NCBI RefSeq assembly: GCF_000315545.1
Contig: NZ_JH992902.1
Coordinates: 97,280-161,279 of the forward strand
DNA: 64,000 nt
Direction of reading: 5' to 3'
Origin: Selenomonas sp. F0473
GTDB taxonomy: Bacteria; Bacillota; Negativicutes; Selenomonadales; Selenomonadaceae
This document shows, piece after piece, positions 44,418 through 53,033 of the stretch. The position numbers were made by a program, and so were the translations under genes. The notes beneath the pieces were generated by a model, which saw only the letters and a program-made list of their open reading frames with translations, was not told the DNA's origin and did not search any database. The stretch's first letter is position 1, and each line of letters starts with the position of its first letter.

Positions 44418-45262
44418 CGGCAGAAAGAACGTATCGATTTCGCGACGGCAAGAGCCTGACCCTGGGGAAGCGCACGCTCATTATGGGCATATTGAACGTG
44501 ACGCCGGATTCGTTCTCGGACGGCGGACGGTGGAATACGGTCGACCGCGCGCTTAGACATATGGAAGAAATGGTGCGGGACGGCGCGGACATCATCGACG
44601 TCGGCGCGGAATCCAGCCGTCCGGGGTTTGTGCCGATGGGCGCCGCGGAGGAGACAGAGCGGCTGCTGCCGTTCCTCGAAGTCGTTCTGCGGGAATGTCC
44701 CGTGCCGGTCTCTGTGGATACGTTCAAGGCGGAGACGGCGCGCGCGGCGCTATCCGCGGGCACGCATATGCTCAACGATATTTGGGGGCTGCAGTATGCG
44801 GAAGAGCCGGGCGCAATGGCGCATGCGGCCGCAGAGGCGAACGCCCCCGTCGTCGTGATGCATAACCAAAATGGAACCTCCTATGACGGCGATATCATCG
44901 CCGCGATGCGGGACTTCTTCGGGCGGTCGTTTGCCGCCGCGGATGCGGCCGGACTCGCACGGGACAATATTATTCTCGATCCCGGCATCGGCTTTGGAAA
45001 GACGCCCGCGGCGAATATGCATGTCATGCGGCGGATGGGCGAACTCGTTTCTTATGGCGGTGAGGACTATCCCGTGCTGCTTGGTCCGAGCCGTAAAAGT
45101 TTTATCGGTGCGGCGCTGGATCTGCCCGTGGAAGAGCGGACGGAGGCGACGGGCGCCGCGTGCGTCCTCGGCGTCACGCGCGGCGCGTCCATCGTGCGCG
45201 TGCATGATGTGAAGCCGATTGCGCGCATGTGCCGCATGACGGACGCGATATTGAGGGCATAA
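44414..45262 (+). CDS. folP: Dihydropteroate synthase
   Basis: This 282-residue TIM-barrel enzyme joins p-aminobenzoate to the pterin pyrophosphate and is the sulfonamide target. Signature motifs are IMGILNVTPDSFSDGG, IIDVGAESSRPGF, ILDPGIGFGKT and LLGPSRKSFIG. The ATG at 44414 overlaps the folE stop. The longer open frame upstream lies inside folE and is not used. Confidence 0.96.
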   Translation: MTAERTYRFRDGKSLTLGKRTLIMGILNVTPDSFSDGGRWNTVDRALRHMEEMVRDGADIIDVGAESSRPGFVPMGAAEETERLLPFLEVVLRECPVPVSVDTFKAETARAALSAGTHMLNDIWGLQYAEEPGAMAHAAAEANAPVVVMHNQNGTSYDGDIIAAMRDFFGRSFAAADAAGLARDNIILDPGIGFGKTPAANMHVMRRMGELVSYGGEDYPVLLGPSRKSFIGAALDLPVEERTEATGAACVLGVTRGASIVRVHDVKPIARMCRMTDAILRA

Positions 45263-45263
45263 A

Positions 45264-45629
45264 ATGGATCGTATTTTTCTGCGCGGGATGACATTTTCTT
45301 CATGTCACGGCGTGCTGGCGCATGAGCGTGATATCCCGCAGCGCTTCATTGTGGACGCGGAGCTACTGCTCGACCTGCGGGCGGCGGCGGCGCGGGACGA
45401 CCTCGCGGCGACGGTGAACTATGCGGAGGTTTATGAGATCGTGCGCGCGGTCGCGGAAGGAACGCCGAAGCGGCTCATAGAAGCCGTTGCCGGGGAGATT
45501 GCGGCGCGCACGCTTGCCGCGTTCCCGCGCGTCTGCGCCGTTCGTATCGCCGTGCATAAACCGGAAGCGCCCATGCGCGGACTGTTCTCGGATGTGGGAG
45601 TCAGCATCACGCGCCACAGGGGAAAATGA
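45264..45629 (+). CDS. folB: Dihydroneopterin aldolase
   Basis: This 121-residue enzyme converts dihydroneopterin to hydroxymethyl-dihydropterin. The family pattern is FLRGMTFSSCHGVLAHERDIPQRFIVDAEL, then VNYAEVYEIV and a C-terminal VRIAVHKPEAPM. It begins one base after the folP stop and overlaps the next gene by 4 bases. Confidence 0.94.
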   Translation: MDRIFLRGMTFSSCHGVLAHERDIPQRFIVDAELLLDLRAAAARDDLAATVNYAEVYEIVRAVAEGTPKRLIEAVAGEIAARTLAAFPRVCAVRIAVHKPEAPMRGLFSDVGVSITRHRGK

Positions 45630-46597
45630 CAATGCATACGGCATACGTCGGACTTGGGGCAAACCTCGGCGACCGCGGAGAGACGATGCGCGAGGCGCTG
45701 CGGCGCATGGCGGCGCATCCGCATATCAAGTTAGAGGCTGTTTCCTCGTTCTATGAGACCCCGCCGTGGGGGAAAACGGATCAGCCGCCGTTTCTCAACG
45801 CCGCGGCACGCGTCTCGTTTGACAGTACGCCGCAGGAACTGCTGAGATTGCTTCGGTCCGTCGAGGATGCGCTCGGCAGGGTGCGGCGGGAACACTGGGG
45901 CGCGCGGACGATCGATCTCGACATTCTCCATGTCGAAGGCGTTTGTCAGGAAGACGAGACTCTGATCCTGCCGCATCCTTACCTGTGCGAACGCGCATTT
46001 GTGCTTGTGCCGCTGGCGGAGATTGCGCCCGAACTGGACGTTCGGGGCAAGTCGGCTGCGCGGCGGCGCGCGGAAACGGATCGGACGGGGATCGTCCGTG
46101 CGCCGGAGCTCGCCGCGCCCTATCCGCTCGAACTCATTGCGGCGGTCGATGCGGAGAACGGCATTGGGCGCGCAGGCGGCCTCCTCACCGACTGTCCTGC
46201 AGATATGGCGCATTTCCGCGCGGAGACGATGGGGCATATCGTCGTTATGGGGCGGCGCACGATGGAGAGCCTACCGGGGGAAAAACCTCTCGCGGGGCGT
46301 GAGAACGTCGTCCTTTCACGGATACGGGAGAAGGCAGAGGGCTTTCGTCTTGTGCATGATCTTCCGGCGCTTTGGCATCTGCTTGGACGGCTGGCTGTCG
46401 ATGCGCCGCGGCGTATTTTTGCGATCGGGGGCGCGGCGTGCTATCGTCTGCTCCTGCCCTATGCGCATCGGGCGCATGTGACGCGGCTGCCCGGAAGTTA
46501 TGCTGCGGATCGTTTCCTGCCGCCGTTGGAGGGGTTCGAGCGGACGGGGCGTCGTCCGGCAAAAGACTGTGTCTTTGAAATTTACGACAGAATCTAG
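45626..46597 (+). CDS. FolK-dihydrofolate reductase fusion
   Basis: This 323-residue protein joins two folate enzymes. Residues 1-155 are HPPK (FolK): AYVGLGANLGDRGETM, SSFYETPPWG, QPPFLNAAARV and the metal site ARTIDLDILH. Residues about 168-323 are a dihydrofolate reductase: ELIAAVDAENGIGRAGGLL, DMAHFRAETMGHIVVMGRRTMESLP, GRENVVLSR and RRIFAIGGAACYRLLLPYA. The catalytic acid of DHFR aligns with Asp in CPADMAHF, while the usual Trp of the nearby PWxxP loop is missing (LLTDCPAD). The fusion links consecutive users of the pterin pathway in one operon. The start overlaps folB. Confidence 0.92.
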   Translation: MTMHTAYVGLGANLGDRGETMREALRRMAAHPHIKLEAVSSFYETPPWGKTDQPPFLNAAARVSFDSTPQELLRLLRSVEDALGRVRREHWGARTIDLDILHVEGVCQEDETLILPHPYLCERAFVLVPLAEIAPELDVRGKSAARRRAETDRTGIVRAPELAAPYPLELIAAVDAENGIGRAGGLLTDCPADMAHFRAETMGHIVVMGRRTMESLPGEKPLAGRENVVLSRIREKAEGFRLVHDLPALWHLLGRLAVDAPRRIFAIGGAACYRLLLPYAHRAHVTRLPGSYAADRFLPPLEGFERTGRRPAKDCVFEIYDRI

Positions 46598-46607
46598 GAA
46601 GAGTGCC

Positions 46608-47303
46608 ATGGCAAAAGCAATTTTTCAAAACGATTGGCAGGAACTGCTTGCGGACGAGATGGCGCAGCCGTATTACCGAGAGCTGCGCGCATTCCTCATC
46701 GAGGAGTACAGGACGCGCAGAATTTATCCGGATATGTATTCGATCTTCAATGCAATGCACTATACGAGTTTTGCCGCGACGAAGGTCGTCATCCTTGGGC
46801 AGGATCCCTATCACGGGGACGGGCAGGCGCACGGCCTTTCCTTTTCCGTGCAGGTCGGCATTGACCCGCCGCCGTCTTTGATCAATATTTACAAGGAACT
46901 GCAGGATGATCTCGGTATCGCGCCGCCCGATCACGGGTGCCTCATTCCGTGGGCGCGGCAGGGCGTGCTCCTCCTCAACGCCGTGCTCACGGTGCGCGCG
47001 CATGCGGCGGCGTCCCATCAGGGACGCGGCTGGGAGCGGTTCACGGACCACATCATCAGCCTGCTGGGCGCGCGGGAGCGCCCGCTCGCCTTTATCCTGT
47101 GGGGCAGCCCCGCGCGGCGCAAGCGCAGCCTTATCGCGAATCCCGCGCATCTCATCGTCGAGTCGCCGCATCCGAGCCCGCTCTCGGCGCACCGCGGGTT
47201 CTTCGGCAGCCGGCCGTTCTCGCGCGTGAACGACTTTCTCATACGCGCGGGGGAAACGCCGATCACATGGGCGCTGCCGCCGGCAGATGAAATCAAACCG
47301 TAA
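46608..47303 (+). CDS. ung: Uracil-DNA glycosylase
   Basis: This 231-residue family 1 UDG removes uracil from DNA. The catalytic water-activating motif is VVILGQDPYHGDGQAHGLSFSV, and the DNA-intercalating HPSPLSAHRGFFGSRPFSRVN follows, with uracil-binding LLLNAVLTVRAH. The ATG at 46608 follows GGAAGAG. It is 10 bases after the folate fusion and so likely part of that transcript. Its length is standard. Confidence 0.96.
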   Translation: MAKAIFQNDWQELLADEMAQPYYRELRAFLIEEYRTRRIYPDMYSIFNAMHYTSFAATKVVILGQDPYHGDGQAHGLSFSVQVGIDPPPSLINIYKELQDDLGIAPPDHGCLIPWARQGVLLLNAVLTVRAHAAASHQGRGWERFTDHIISLLGARERPLAFILWGSPARRKRSLIANPAHLIVESPHPSPLSAHRGFFGSRPFSRVNDFLIRAGETPITWALPPADEIKP

Positions 47304-47330
47304 GATGAACGGCTCGAAAGGGGAACCTAT

Positions 47331-48485
47331 ATGAATACCAAAGGAATACGTCTCGCATGCGCGATAGGGCTGATCTTCTGCCTCGGCGGATGCGGTACGC
47401 CGGGCGCCTCGTCAACGGCGTCTGCAGAGATGCCGCGCGGCATCGTGCAGAAAAATCAACCGAAGGACGGACAGGCGGAGATCTATCTCGCAGGCGGATG
47501 TTTTTGGGGAACGGAGCTGTATACGAGTCTCGTGAACGGCGTCGTCTCCGCCGAGAGCGGCTACGCGAACGGGAAAACTGCAAATCCGACGTATCGGGAG
47601 GTTTGCGGCGGCAGCGGCCATGTGGAGGCGGTGCATGTCGTCTACGATCCGCGGATCGTGTCGCTGGACGAGCTGCTGACCGTGTTCTATGACTCGATCG
47701 ATCCGACGACGCAGGATCGGCAGGGCAACGACGCGGGGCGTCAGTACCGCTCGGGCGTCTACTATGTGCCGAATGAGGACGGGAGCGAGACGGCGGATGA
47801 ACGTACGATCCGCGCGTCGCTTGACGCGCTGCAAAAGCGTATCGGAAAGCCGATCGCCGTTGAGACCGGGCCGATTGTGAACTTCTACCGTGCGGAGGAG
47901 GGGCATCAGGAGTACCTCGCGAAGAATCCGAACGGTTACTGCCATATTTCGCCCGCGAAGATCGCCGCGCTGCGTGAAAAACGCGCCGCGGCGCAGAAGG
48001 CTGCGGCGGAAAAGAAAACGGAACAGCGCCCCGCACGCGCCTACGCGAAGCCGTCGGATACGGAGCTCAAGGAAAAGCTGACGGATATGCAGTACGCCGT
48101 GACGCAGGAAAAGGCGACCGAGCCGCCGTTTCGCAACGCATACGATCACGAGTTCCGCGCGGGCATCTACTGTGACGTTACGACGGGGGAACCGCTCTTC
48201 GTCTCGACGGACAAGTATGATTCGGGCTGCGGATGGCCCGCGTTCTCGCGCCCCATCGACGATACGCTCATCGCGGAACACGAGGACCGCTCGTTCGGTA
48301 TGGTGCGCACGGAGGTGACCGCAGCGGGGAGCGGCGCGCACCTCGGTCATGTGTTTGACGACGGACCGCAGGAAACGGGCGGGCTCCGCTACTGTATCAA
48401 CAGCGCTTCGCTGCGTTTTATCCCAAAAGAGGATATGGAAGCCGAGGGGTACGGCGACTATCTCTATCTGCTGGAGAATCGATAA
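47331..48485 (+). CDS. msrAB: Exported lipoprotein MsrA-MsrB methionine sulfoxide reductase
   Basis: This 384-residue fusion repairs oxidised methionine in both S and R forms. The N-terminus is a lipoprotein signal (LIFCLGGCG), so the enzyme acts in the periplasm. MsrA (about residues 48-205) has the catalytic GGCFWGTE and the GHQEYL region. A charged, Ala/Lys-rich linker (about 208-245) leads to MsrB (about 246-384), with [22 protein letters not shown] and the catalytic Cys in [22 protein letters not shown] precedes the ATG. An electron donor of the CcdA/thioredoxin type is not adjacent. Confidence 0.93.
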   Translation: MNTKGIRLACAIGLIFCLGGCGTPGASSTASAEMPRGIVQKNQPKDGQAEIYLAGGCFWGTELYTSLVNGVVSAESGYANGKTANPTYREVCGGSGHVEAVHVVYDPRIVSLDELLTVFYDSIDPTTQDRQGNDAGRQYRSGVYYVPNEDGSETADERTIRASLDALQKRIGKPIAVETGPIVNFYRAEEGHQEYLAKNPNGYCHISPAKIAALREKRAAAQKAAAEKKTEQRPARAYAKPSDTELKEKLTDMQYAVTQEKATEPPFRNAYDHEFRAGIYCDVTTGEPLFVSTDKYDSGCGWPAFSRPIDDTLIAEHEDRSFGMVRTEVTAAGSGAHLGHVFDDGPQETGGLRYCINSASLRFIPKEDMEAEGYGDYLYLLENR

Positions 48486-48573
48486 CGATAGGCGTCGGCC
48501 GTTTTCGGGGGGGAAAAGTAAGACGTGCCGACCTTCATGCGCTCCCTTTACGAATAGGAAGAAGATGGTTTTT

Positions 48574-50568
48574 ATGAGGAATCAAAAGGGGAAATTTCTT
48601 GCGCCGCTGCTTTGCGGCGCGCTTCTTGCTCCGTTTCATCATGTTTATGCCGCGGGCGCGGCGGGCAATACCGGCGCGCAGGGCCTCGACACTTACACCA
48701 TGGGCGAGGTCTTTGTGACGGCAACGCGCTCTGAGAAACGAGATGTGGATGTGCCGGCGGCGACGACCGTCGTCACGGCCGAGGAGATCAAGGCGAGCGG
48801 CGCCGCGCATGCATCCGACGCGCTCGCGCAGGTCAACGGGTTCGCCTATAAATCGTTCGGCCCCAACGGCGCGTCGATGGGAACCATGACGAACGAGCTC
48901 AATGTCCGCGGGGCGAAGGGCGGTATGCTCGTGCTCATGAACGGAAACCCGATCTCGTGGCGCGGGAAATACAATCTCGACGCGATTCCGGCATCCTCCA
49001 TCGAGCGCATCGAAATCGTTAAGGGCAGCGGCTCCGTTCTTTACGGCAGCGAGGCGGTCAGCGGCGTGATCAACATCATTACGAAAAAGCAGGCGTCGAA
49101 CGAGGTGCACGCGGGATTCGGCAACTATGGACAGAGAAGCGCGGGCGTGAGCGTCGGAGACGATCGCTTCGGCGCGTATTATAACTACGACAAATGGGGG
49201 CGCCAAAACGGCCTGACCTATACGGACGTCAACCAGACCAGATTCAAAGGGGAGACCCGTACCGATATTCGCGACGTTGAAAAGAAAAATTTCGGTTTTA
49301 GCTACCGCGTCAATCCGCGGCTCGACGTTCTGTTCAACGCCTATGAATCCTCGGCGCGCTATCAGCGCTATGTGACGGCACGGCATGCCGACAGCATCCC
49401 GCTGACCGTGGGAGAGCCGTACAATAACCGTAAATATGAGTCGAAGCAGTATATTACGCAGCTCAACTACCATGACGCCGACTGGAAAGGAAGTCTGTAC
49501 TTTAACACGAGTACGATGGAGTTCGCGGGACCGACGTATTTCAGTACGAGAACCGGCGCGCGTACGCCGAACGGTTTCTACGATTCGCGCGAGAAGAATA
49601 TGACCTATGGGCTGGATCTGCAGCGGACCTGGCAGGTGAACGCAAAGGCGACGGCGATCCTCGGCATCGATTTTGAGCACGAATACTACGCGGCGCTTCC
49701 GACCGCGGCGAGCACGGAGAACGACCGATATTCCCGCAATAATTGGGGACTCTTCGGACAATGGGAACAGCGTTTCGACGCGCGCAACACGGGAATCTTC
49801 GGACTGCGAGAGACGTGGACGACGGGCGCGGCGAAGCGGCAGAATTTCCACAATCTCAGCGCTTCGGGACAGTGGCTGCACAAGCTGAACGAAGAGAGCA
49901 GCATTTACCTGAACGTCAGCCAATCGTTCGTGATGCCGACCTTTGCGCAGATGTACGGCAGCAACGGGCGCCAGCTGCCGGCCTCGGATCTGCGGCCGCA
50001 GACGGGCGTCAACTATGAGATCGGATGGAAGAAGAACCATGGCGGGCACGCGTGGAAAGCGGCGCTCTTCCATATGAATGTCAAGGATAATATCACGGCA
50101 AAGGTAAACAGCGGGCGCACCGAATATCAATACACGAACGAGGATTTCCGCAACACCGGGATGGAACTTTCCTGCGATATCACGGGAACGCGCGGTTTTT
50201 CGTACAACTGGGGACTGACGTGGCAGAATCCGGAGACGAACAGCTCGGATGTTGCCGGCGGCTGGGACCGTACGTTTGGAAAGATACAGCTGACGGGCGG
50301 CATAACCTATCGGAAAGGGAAATGGAACTCTTCGCTGACGGCGTCCTACCTCGGATCCCGCGTACAGTCGCCGTCCAAGAAGCGTTCCTATCCGACGAAA
50401 CCCTATCTCCTGACCTCTTGGAACACGCGTTACGCGCCGGACGAGCACAGCGAGATCAGTCTGCGCATCGATAACGTGCTGAATCGCGAGGATACGACGA
50501 TGCACAGCGGAACGGTCTACTATGTCGCACCCGTCAACTATCTGCTGAGCTACAGCTATCGGTTCTAA
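48574..50568 (+). CDS. TonB-dependent outer-membrane receptor
   Basis: This 664-residue receptor has a signal peptide, a plug domain (about residues 40-165: EVFVTATRSEKRDVDVPAATTVVTAEEI, LNVRGAKGGMLVLMNGNPIS, IERIEIVKGSGSVLYGSEAVSGVINIITKK) and a 22-stranded barrel ending SYSYRF. It imports a scarce nutrient such as a siderophore, haem or cobamide using TonB energy. The ligand cannot be read from sequence. The ATG at 48574 is chosen over 48565 because AGGAAG is too close to the latter. Its downstream partner is a TIM-barrel protein. No TonB/ExbBD genes are in the window. Confidence 0.92.
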   Translation: MRNQKGKFLAPLLCGALLAPFHHVYAAGAAGNTGAQGLDTYTMGEVFVTATRSEKRDVDVPAATTVVTAEEIKASGAAHASDALAQVNGFAYKSFGPNGASMGTMTNELNVRGAKGGMLVLMNGNPISWRGKYNLDAIPASSIERIEIVKGSGSVLYGSEAVSGVINIITKKQASNEVHAGFGNYGQRSAGVSVGDDRFGAYYNYDKWGRQNGLTYTDVNQTRFKGETRTDIRDVEKKNFGFSYRVNPRLDVLFNAYESSARYQRYVTARHADSIPLTVGEPYNNRKYESKQYITQLNYHDADWKGSLYFNTSTMEFAGPTYFSTRTGARTPNGFYDSREKNMTYGLDLQRTWQVNAKATAILGIDFEHEYYAALPTAASTENDRYSRNNWGLFGQWEQRFDARNTGIFGLRETWTTGAAKRQNFHNLSASGQWLHKLNEESSIYLNVSQSFVMPTFAQMYGSNGRQLPASDLRPQTGVNYEIGWKKNHGGHAWKAALFHMNVKDNITAKVNSGRTEYQYTNEDFRNTGMELSCDITGTRGFSYNWGLTWQNPETNSSDVAGGWDRTFGKIQLTGGITYRKGKWNSSLTASYLGSRVQSPSKKRSYPTKPYLLTSWNTRYAPDEHSEISLRIDNVLNREDTTMHSGTVYYVAPVNYLLSYSYRF

Positions 50569-50613
50569 AGCGGCGGACACGGCGGCGTAAAGTTATCTAA
50601 GGGAGAATCGGAC

Positions 50614-51594
50614 ATGTTGGAACTCGTCAATGTATCGAGCGCGGACTGCGATGTCCGCAACCTGCCGGGCGGCACGCCCCGGGGCGCGGAAGAACTTGTG
50701 CGGCGCTATGCGCTTGACGGCATCGAGTTTATGGTATGCGACGCGAAGGACATCGGCCTCTTTCCGCAGCGCCTCGTCCGCGGCATGCATCTATGGTTCT
50801 ATCCCTCGTGGATGCATTTTTGGCGCGGGAATCGGGAGCTCCTTGCCCGGGATTATACGGCGGAGCAAATACGCCGCATCTTCGGCGACTCGCGCGAGGA
50901 ATGGCTGGCGCGCTTTCGGGAGAATTTCCGCATGGCGGGGGCGTGCGGGGCGGAGTATGCCGTCTTTCACGTCGCGCACGCGGGGCAGAGCGAGATCTTT
51001 TCCCGAAGATTTTTCTATGACGATCGGGCGGTCGTCGCGGGGACGATCGAGGTTGTGCGCGAACTTATATCGGCGCTTCCCGAGACCTGTGCGCTCCTCT
51101 ATGAGAATCTTTGGTGGCCGGGGTTGACATTCCGTGATCCCGCGCTTGCCGCACGCCTGATTGAGGAGACGCCGCACGCGCGGACGGGATTCATGCTCGA
51201 TACGGGTCATCTCATGAATACGAACTGGGATCTGCGCACGGAGGAGGAGGGCGTGCGCTATGTGCTCGAAACGATCGAAGGGCTGGCACGCTATGATGCG
51301 GCGCTCGCCGCGCGCATCTACGGTCTGCATCTGCATCAGTCCCTCTCCGGAGCGTATGCGCAGACCGTCCGGGCGGCGGTGGTGCGCGGCGAAATGCCGG
51401 AGCGGCCGACCCCCGAGGAATCCATCGACTATGTGCTGCGGATCGATCAACACCGTCCGCTCCATACGCCGCGTGCGCGGGAGATCGTCGACCGCGTCCG
51501 GCCGCGCTGGCTTGTGCATGAATTCATCCCAAAGAACCGAGCCGACTGGGAGGAAAAAATTACCGCGCAGCAGGCCGCGATTCACGGGCGTTAA
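50614..51594 (+). CDS. TIM-barrel protein of the AP-endonuclease-2 / xylose isomerase-like superfamily
   Basis: This 326-residue cytoplasmic protein shows the metal-site pattern of the sugar-isomerase-like TIM barrels: Glu in LLYENLWWPG, Asp/His in GFMLDTGHLMN, His in IYGLHLHQSLSG, and Glu in VHEFIPKN. The superfamily includes endonuclease IV, sugar isomerases/epimerases and the cobamide amidohydrolase CbiR, so its reaction is unknown. It lies 45 bases after a TonB receptor and is probably cotranscribed, which hints that it processes the imported ligand. A GGGAG ribosome-binding site precedes the ATG. Confidence 0.8.
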   Translation: MLELVNVSSADCDVRNLPGGTPRGAEELVRRYALDGIEFMVCDAKDIGLFPQRLVRGMHLWFYPSWMHFWRGNRELLARDYTAEQIRRIFGDSREEWLARFRENFRMAGACGAEYAVFHVAHAGQSEIFSRRFFYDDRAVVAGTIEVVRELISALPETCALLYENLWWPGLTFRDPALAARLIEETPHARTGFMLDTGHLMNTNWDLRTEEEGVRYVLETIEGLARYDAALAARIYGLHLHQSLSGAYAQTVRAAVVRGEMPERPTPEESIDYVLRIDQHRPLHTPRAREIVDRVRPRWLVHEFIPKNRADWEEKITAQQAAIHGR

Positions 51595-51633
51595 ATCACG
51601 TTTATGAAATATCAATTTTATTATAAACGAGGC

Positions 51634-51661
51634 TTGCATCTATAGGATTCTGTGGTACAAT
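51634..51661 (+). promoter_or_regulatory. Promoter of the PAS chemoreceptor gene
   Basis: TTGCAT (51634-51639) and TACAAT (51656-51661) are 16 bases apart, about 45 bases before the coding start. Confidence 0.65.
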
Positions 51662-51706
51662 TTTATATGATTTGGGATACTATATAAAATCGGGGAGGAA
51701 GTAGGA

Positions 51707-52816
51707 ATGGTAGGAAAGAATGCCGAAGCTGCGCCGGAGATCGGCGGAGCGGGAATCGGCGCGGCGATCGATCGGCTGGTCGAAGGACACGCGAAGAACG
51801 AGCCGTTTGAAAAAATTTCCGGCAGCACGCCGTATGCGAACGAGTTGAACCGTCTGATTGACTGCATGAACGATGAGTTGGAGTACCAGCGGTTTCGTCT
51901 GCGTACCGTCAACGAAGCGGTTCATTCCGGCATGTGGTATATGAAGATCAATGCGGATTTCAGTATTGCGTATGCGATTTGGTCGGATGAGTTCCGCCGG
52001 ATGATCGGTTTCAAAGGGGAAGCCGATTTTCCAAATCAGGTGGAGTCGTGGAGTTCCCGTCTGCACCCGGAGGATGCGGATGCAACGCTCGCGGCGTTTA
52101 TGAAGTGCATCAAGGATCTCAGCGGGAACACTCCGTATGACGTGGATTATCGACTCAAGGTGCACGACGGCAGTTATCGCTGGTACCATGCTTCCGGCAA
52201 TGTGGTCCGCGATAAGAGCGGCCATCCCGAAGAGATCATCGGCGTCTTTGTCGATATTGACGCGGAGAAGAAAAATAAAGAGTCGCTGGAGCAGAACACA
52301 AAGCGCAAGGAAGAATTCTACCGGGAGCTGGGCACAATGCTGGGCAGCCTGTACAAATCCATCGACGGGATCACGGACAGCGTGACCCAGACGACGGAGC
52401 GCACCGTAGAGCTTTCCGGCGTGCAGGAGGAGATCACGCGGGCGGCGGAAGATGCCTGCGGACAGACGGAGAGCACGCTTCAAACGACCGAACTCATTAT
52501 GAACATCTCCAAGCAGACGAATCTCCTCGCGCTCAACGCATCGATCGAGGCGGCGCGTGCCGGCGAGGCCGGACGCGGATTTGCCGTTGTAGCAGAGGAA
52601 GTTCGTAAACTCGCCGACAGCAGCCGCGAGGCGACGACAAAGATCGTGGAAGCTCTCGGTTCCATGCAGACGGCGACGAACAACATCGTCGATAAGATCA
52701 ATTCGATCAGCCGTCTGATCGATAATCAAGCGTCGAATATGAAGGAGATCAGCGCCTCCGTCGAAGAGGCAAAGTCAATGTCGAACAACATCGAGGAGCT
52801 TTCGAGGAATCTCTGA
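51707..52816 (+). CDS. Soluble PAS-domain chemoreceptor
   Basis: This 369-residue protein has no membrane segment. A PAS_3-like domain (about residues 65-185; [47 protein letters not shown]) is joined to a short MCP signalling domain (about 225-369) with the tip [38 protein letters not shown]. It lacks HAMP and a periplasmic sensor and is much shorter than the three membrane receptors, as expected for a cytoplasmic energy or redox taxis receptor. GGGAGG precedes the ATG. Confidence 0.9.
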   Translation: MVGKNAEAAPEIGGAGIGAAIDRLVEGHAKNEPFEKISGSTPYANELNRLIDCMNDELEYQRFRLRTVNEAVHSGMWYMKINADFSIAYAIWSDEFRRMIGFKGEADFPNQVESWSSRLHPEDADATLAAFMKCIKDLSGNTPYDVDYRLKVHDGSYRWYHASGNVVRDKSGHPEEIIGVFVDIDAEKKNKESLEQNTKRKEEFYRELGTMLGSLYKSIDGITDSVTQTTERTVELSGVQEEITRAAEDACGQTESTLQTTELIMNISKQTNLLALNASIEAARAGEAGRGFAVVAEEVRKLADSSREATTKIVEALGSMQTATNNIVDKINSISRLIDNQASNMKEISASVEEAKSMSNNIEELSRNL

Positions 52817-52840
52817 AAATATTTTGGAATCAAACAATTT

Positions 52841-52888
52841 GCCCCCATGTATCGGTCATTTACGTCCGACACATGGGGGCTGTTTTAT
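52841..52888 (+). terminator. Terminator after the PAS chemoreceptor
   Basis: GCCCCCATGT (52841-52850) pairs with ACATGGGGGC (52871-52880), followed by TGTTTTA. Confidence 0.85.
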
Positions 52889-52938
52889 GCCGTTAAGAGA
52901 CTCTGCCGACATAGGTATGATGGGACCGCAGGACGGAT

Positions 52939-52997
52939 ATGCATAAATGAAAAATATGGATTTTTAAGTTGCGTTTATGCATCTGCGCTTCTATAAT
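52939..52997 (+). promoter_or_regulatory. Flavoprotein promoter with long-spaced inverted repeat
   Basis: TTGCGT (52969-52974) and TATAAT (52992-52997) are 17 bases apart. An exact inverted repeat ATGCATAAA (52939-52947) and TTTATGCAT (52974-52982) flanks the -35, with a 26-base gap. It looks like a binding site for a dimeric regulator. Confidence 0.7.
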
Positions 52998-53033
52998 ATC
53001 CTTATAGAGCGAAGTGTGAAAGGAGCGGATACG

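Noticed and set aside
48486-48573. Cobalamin riboswitch or Fur box upstream of the TonB receptor
   Set aside because: The gap of 88 bases is too short for a cobalamin riboswitch, and no convincing Fur palindrome was seen.
48535-50580. 681-codon minus-strand open frame opposite the TonB receptor
   Set aside because: The plus-strand plug and barrel motifs are unambiguous; the antisense frame has no signal, motif or ribosome-binding site.
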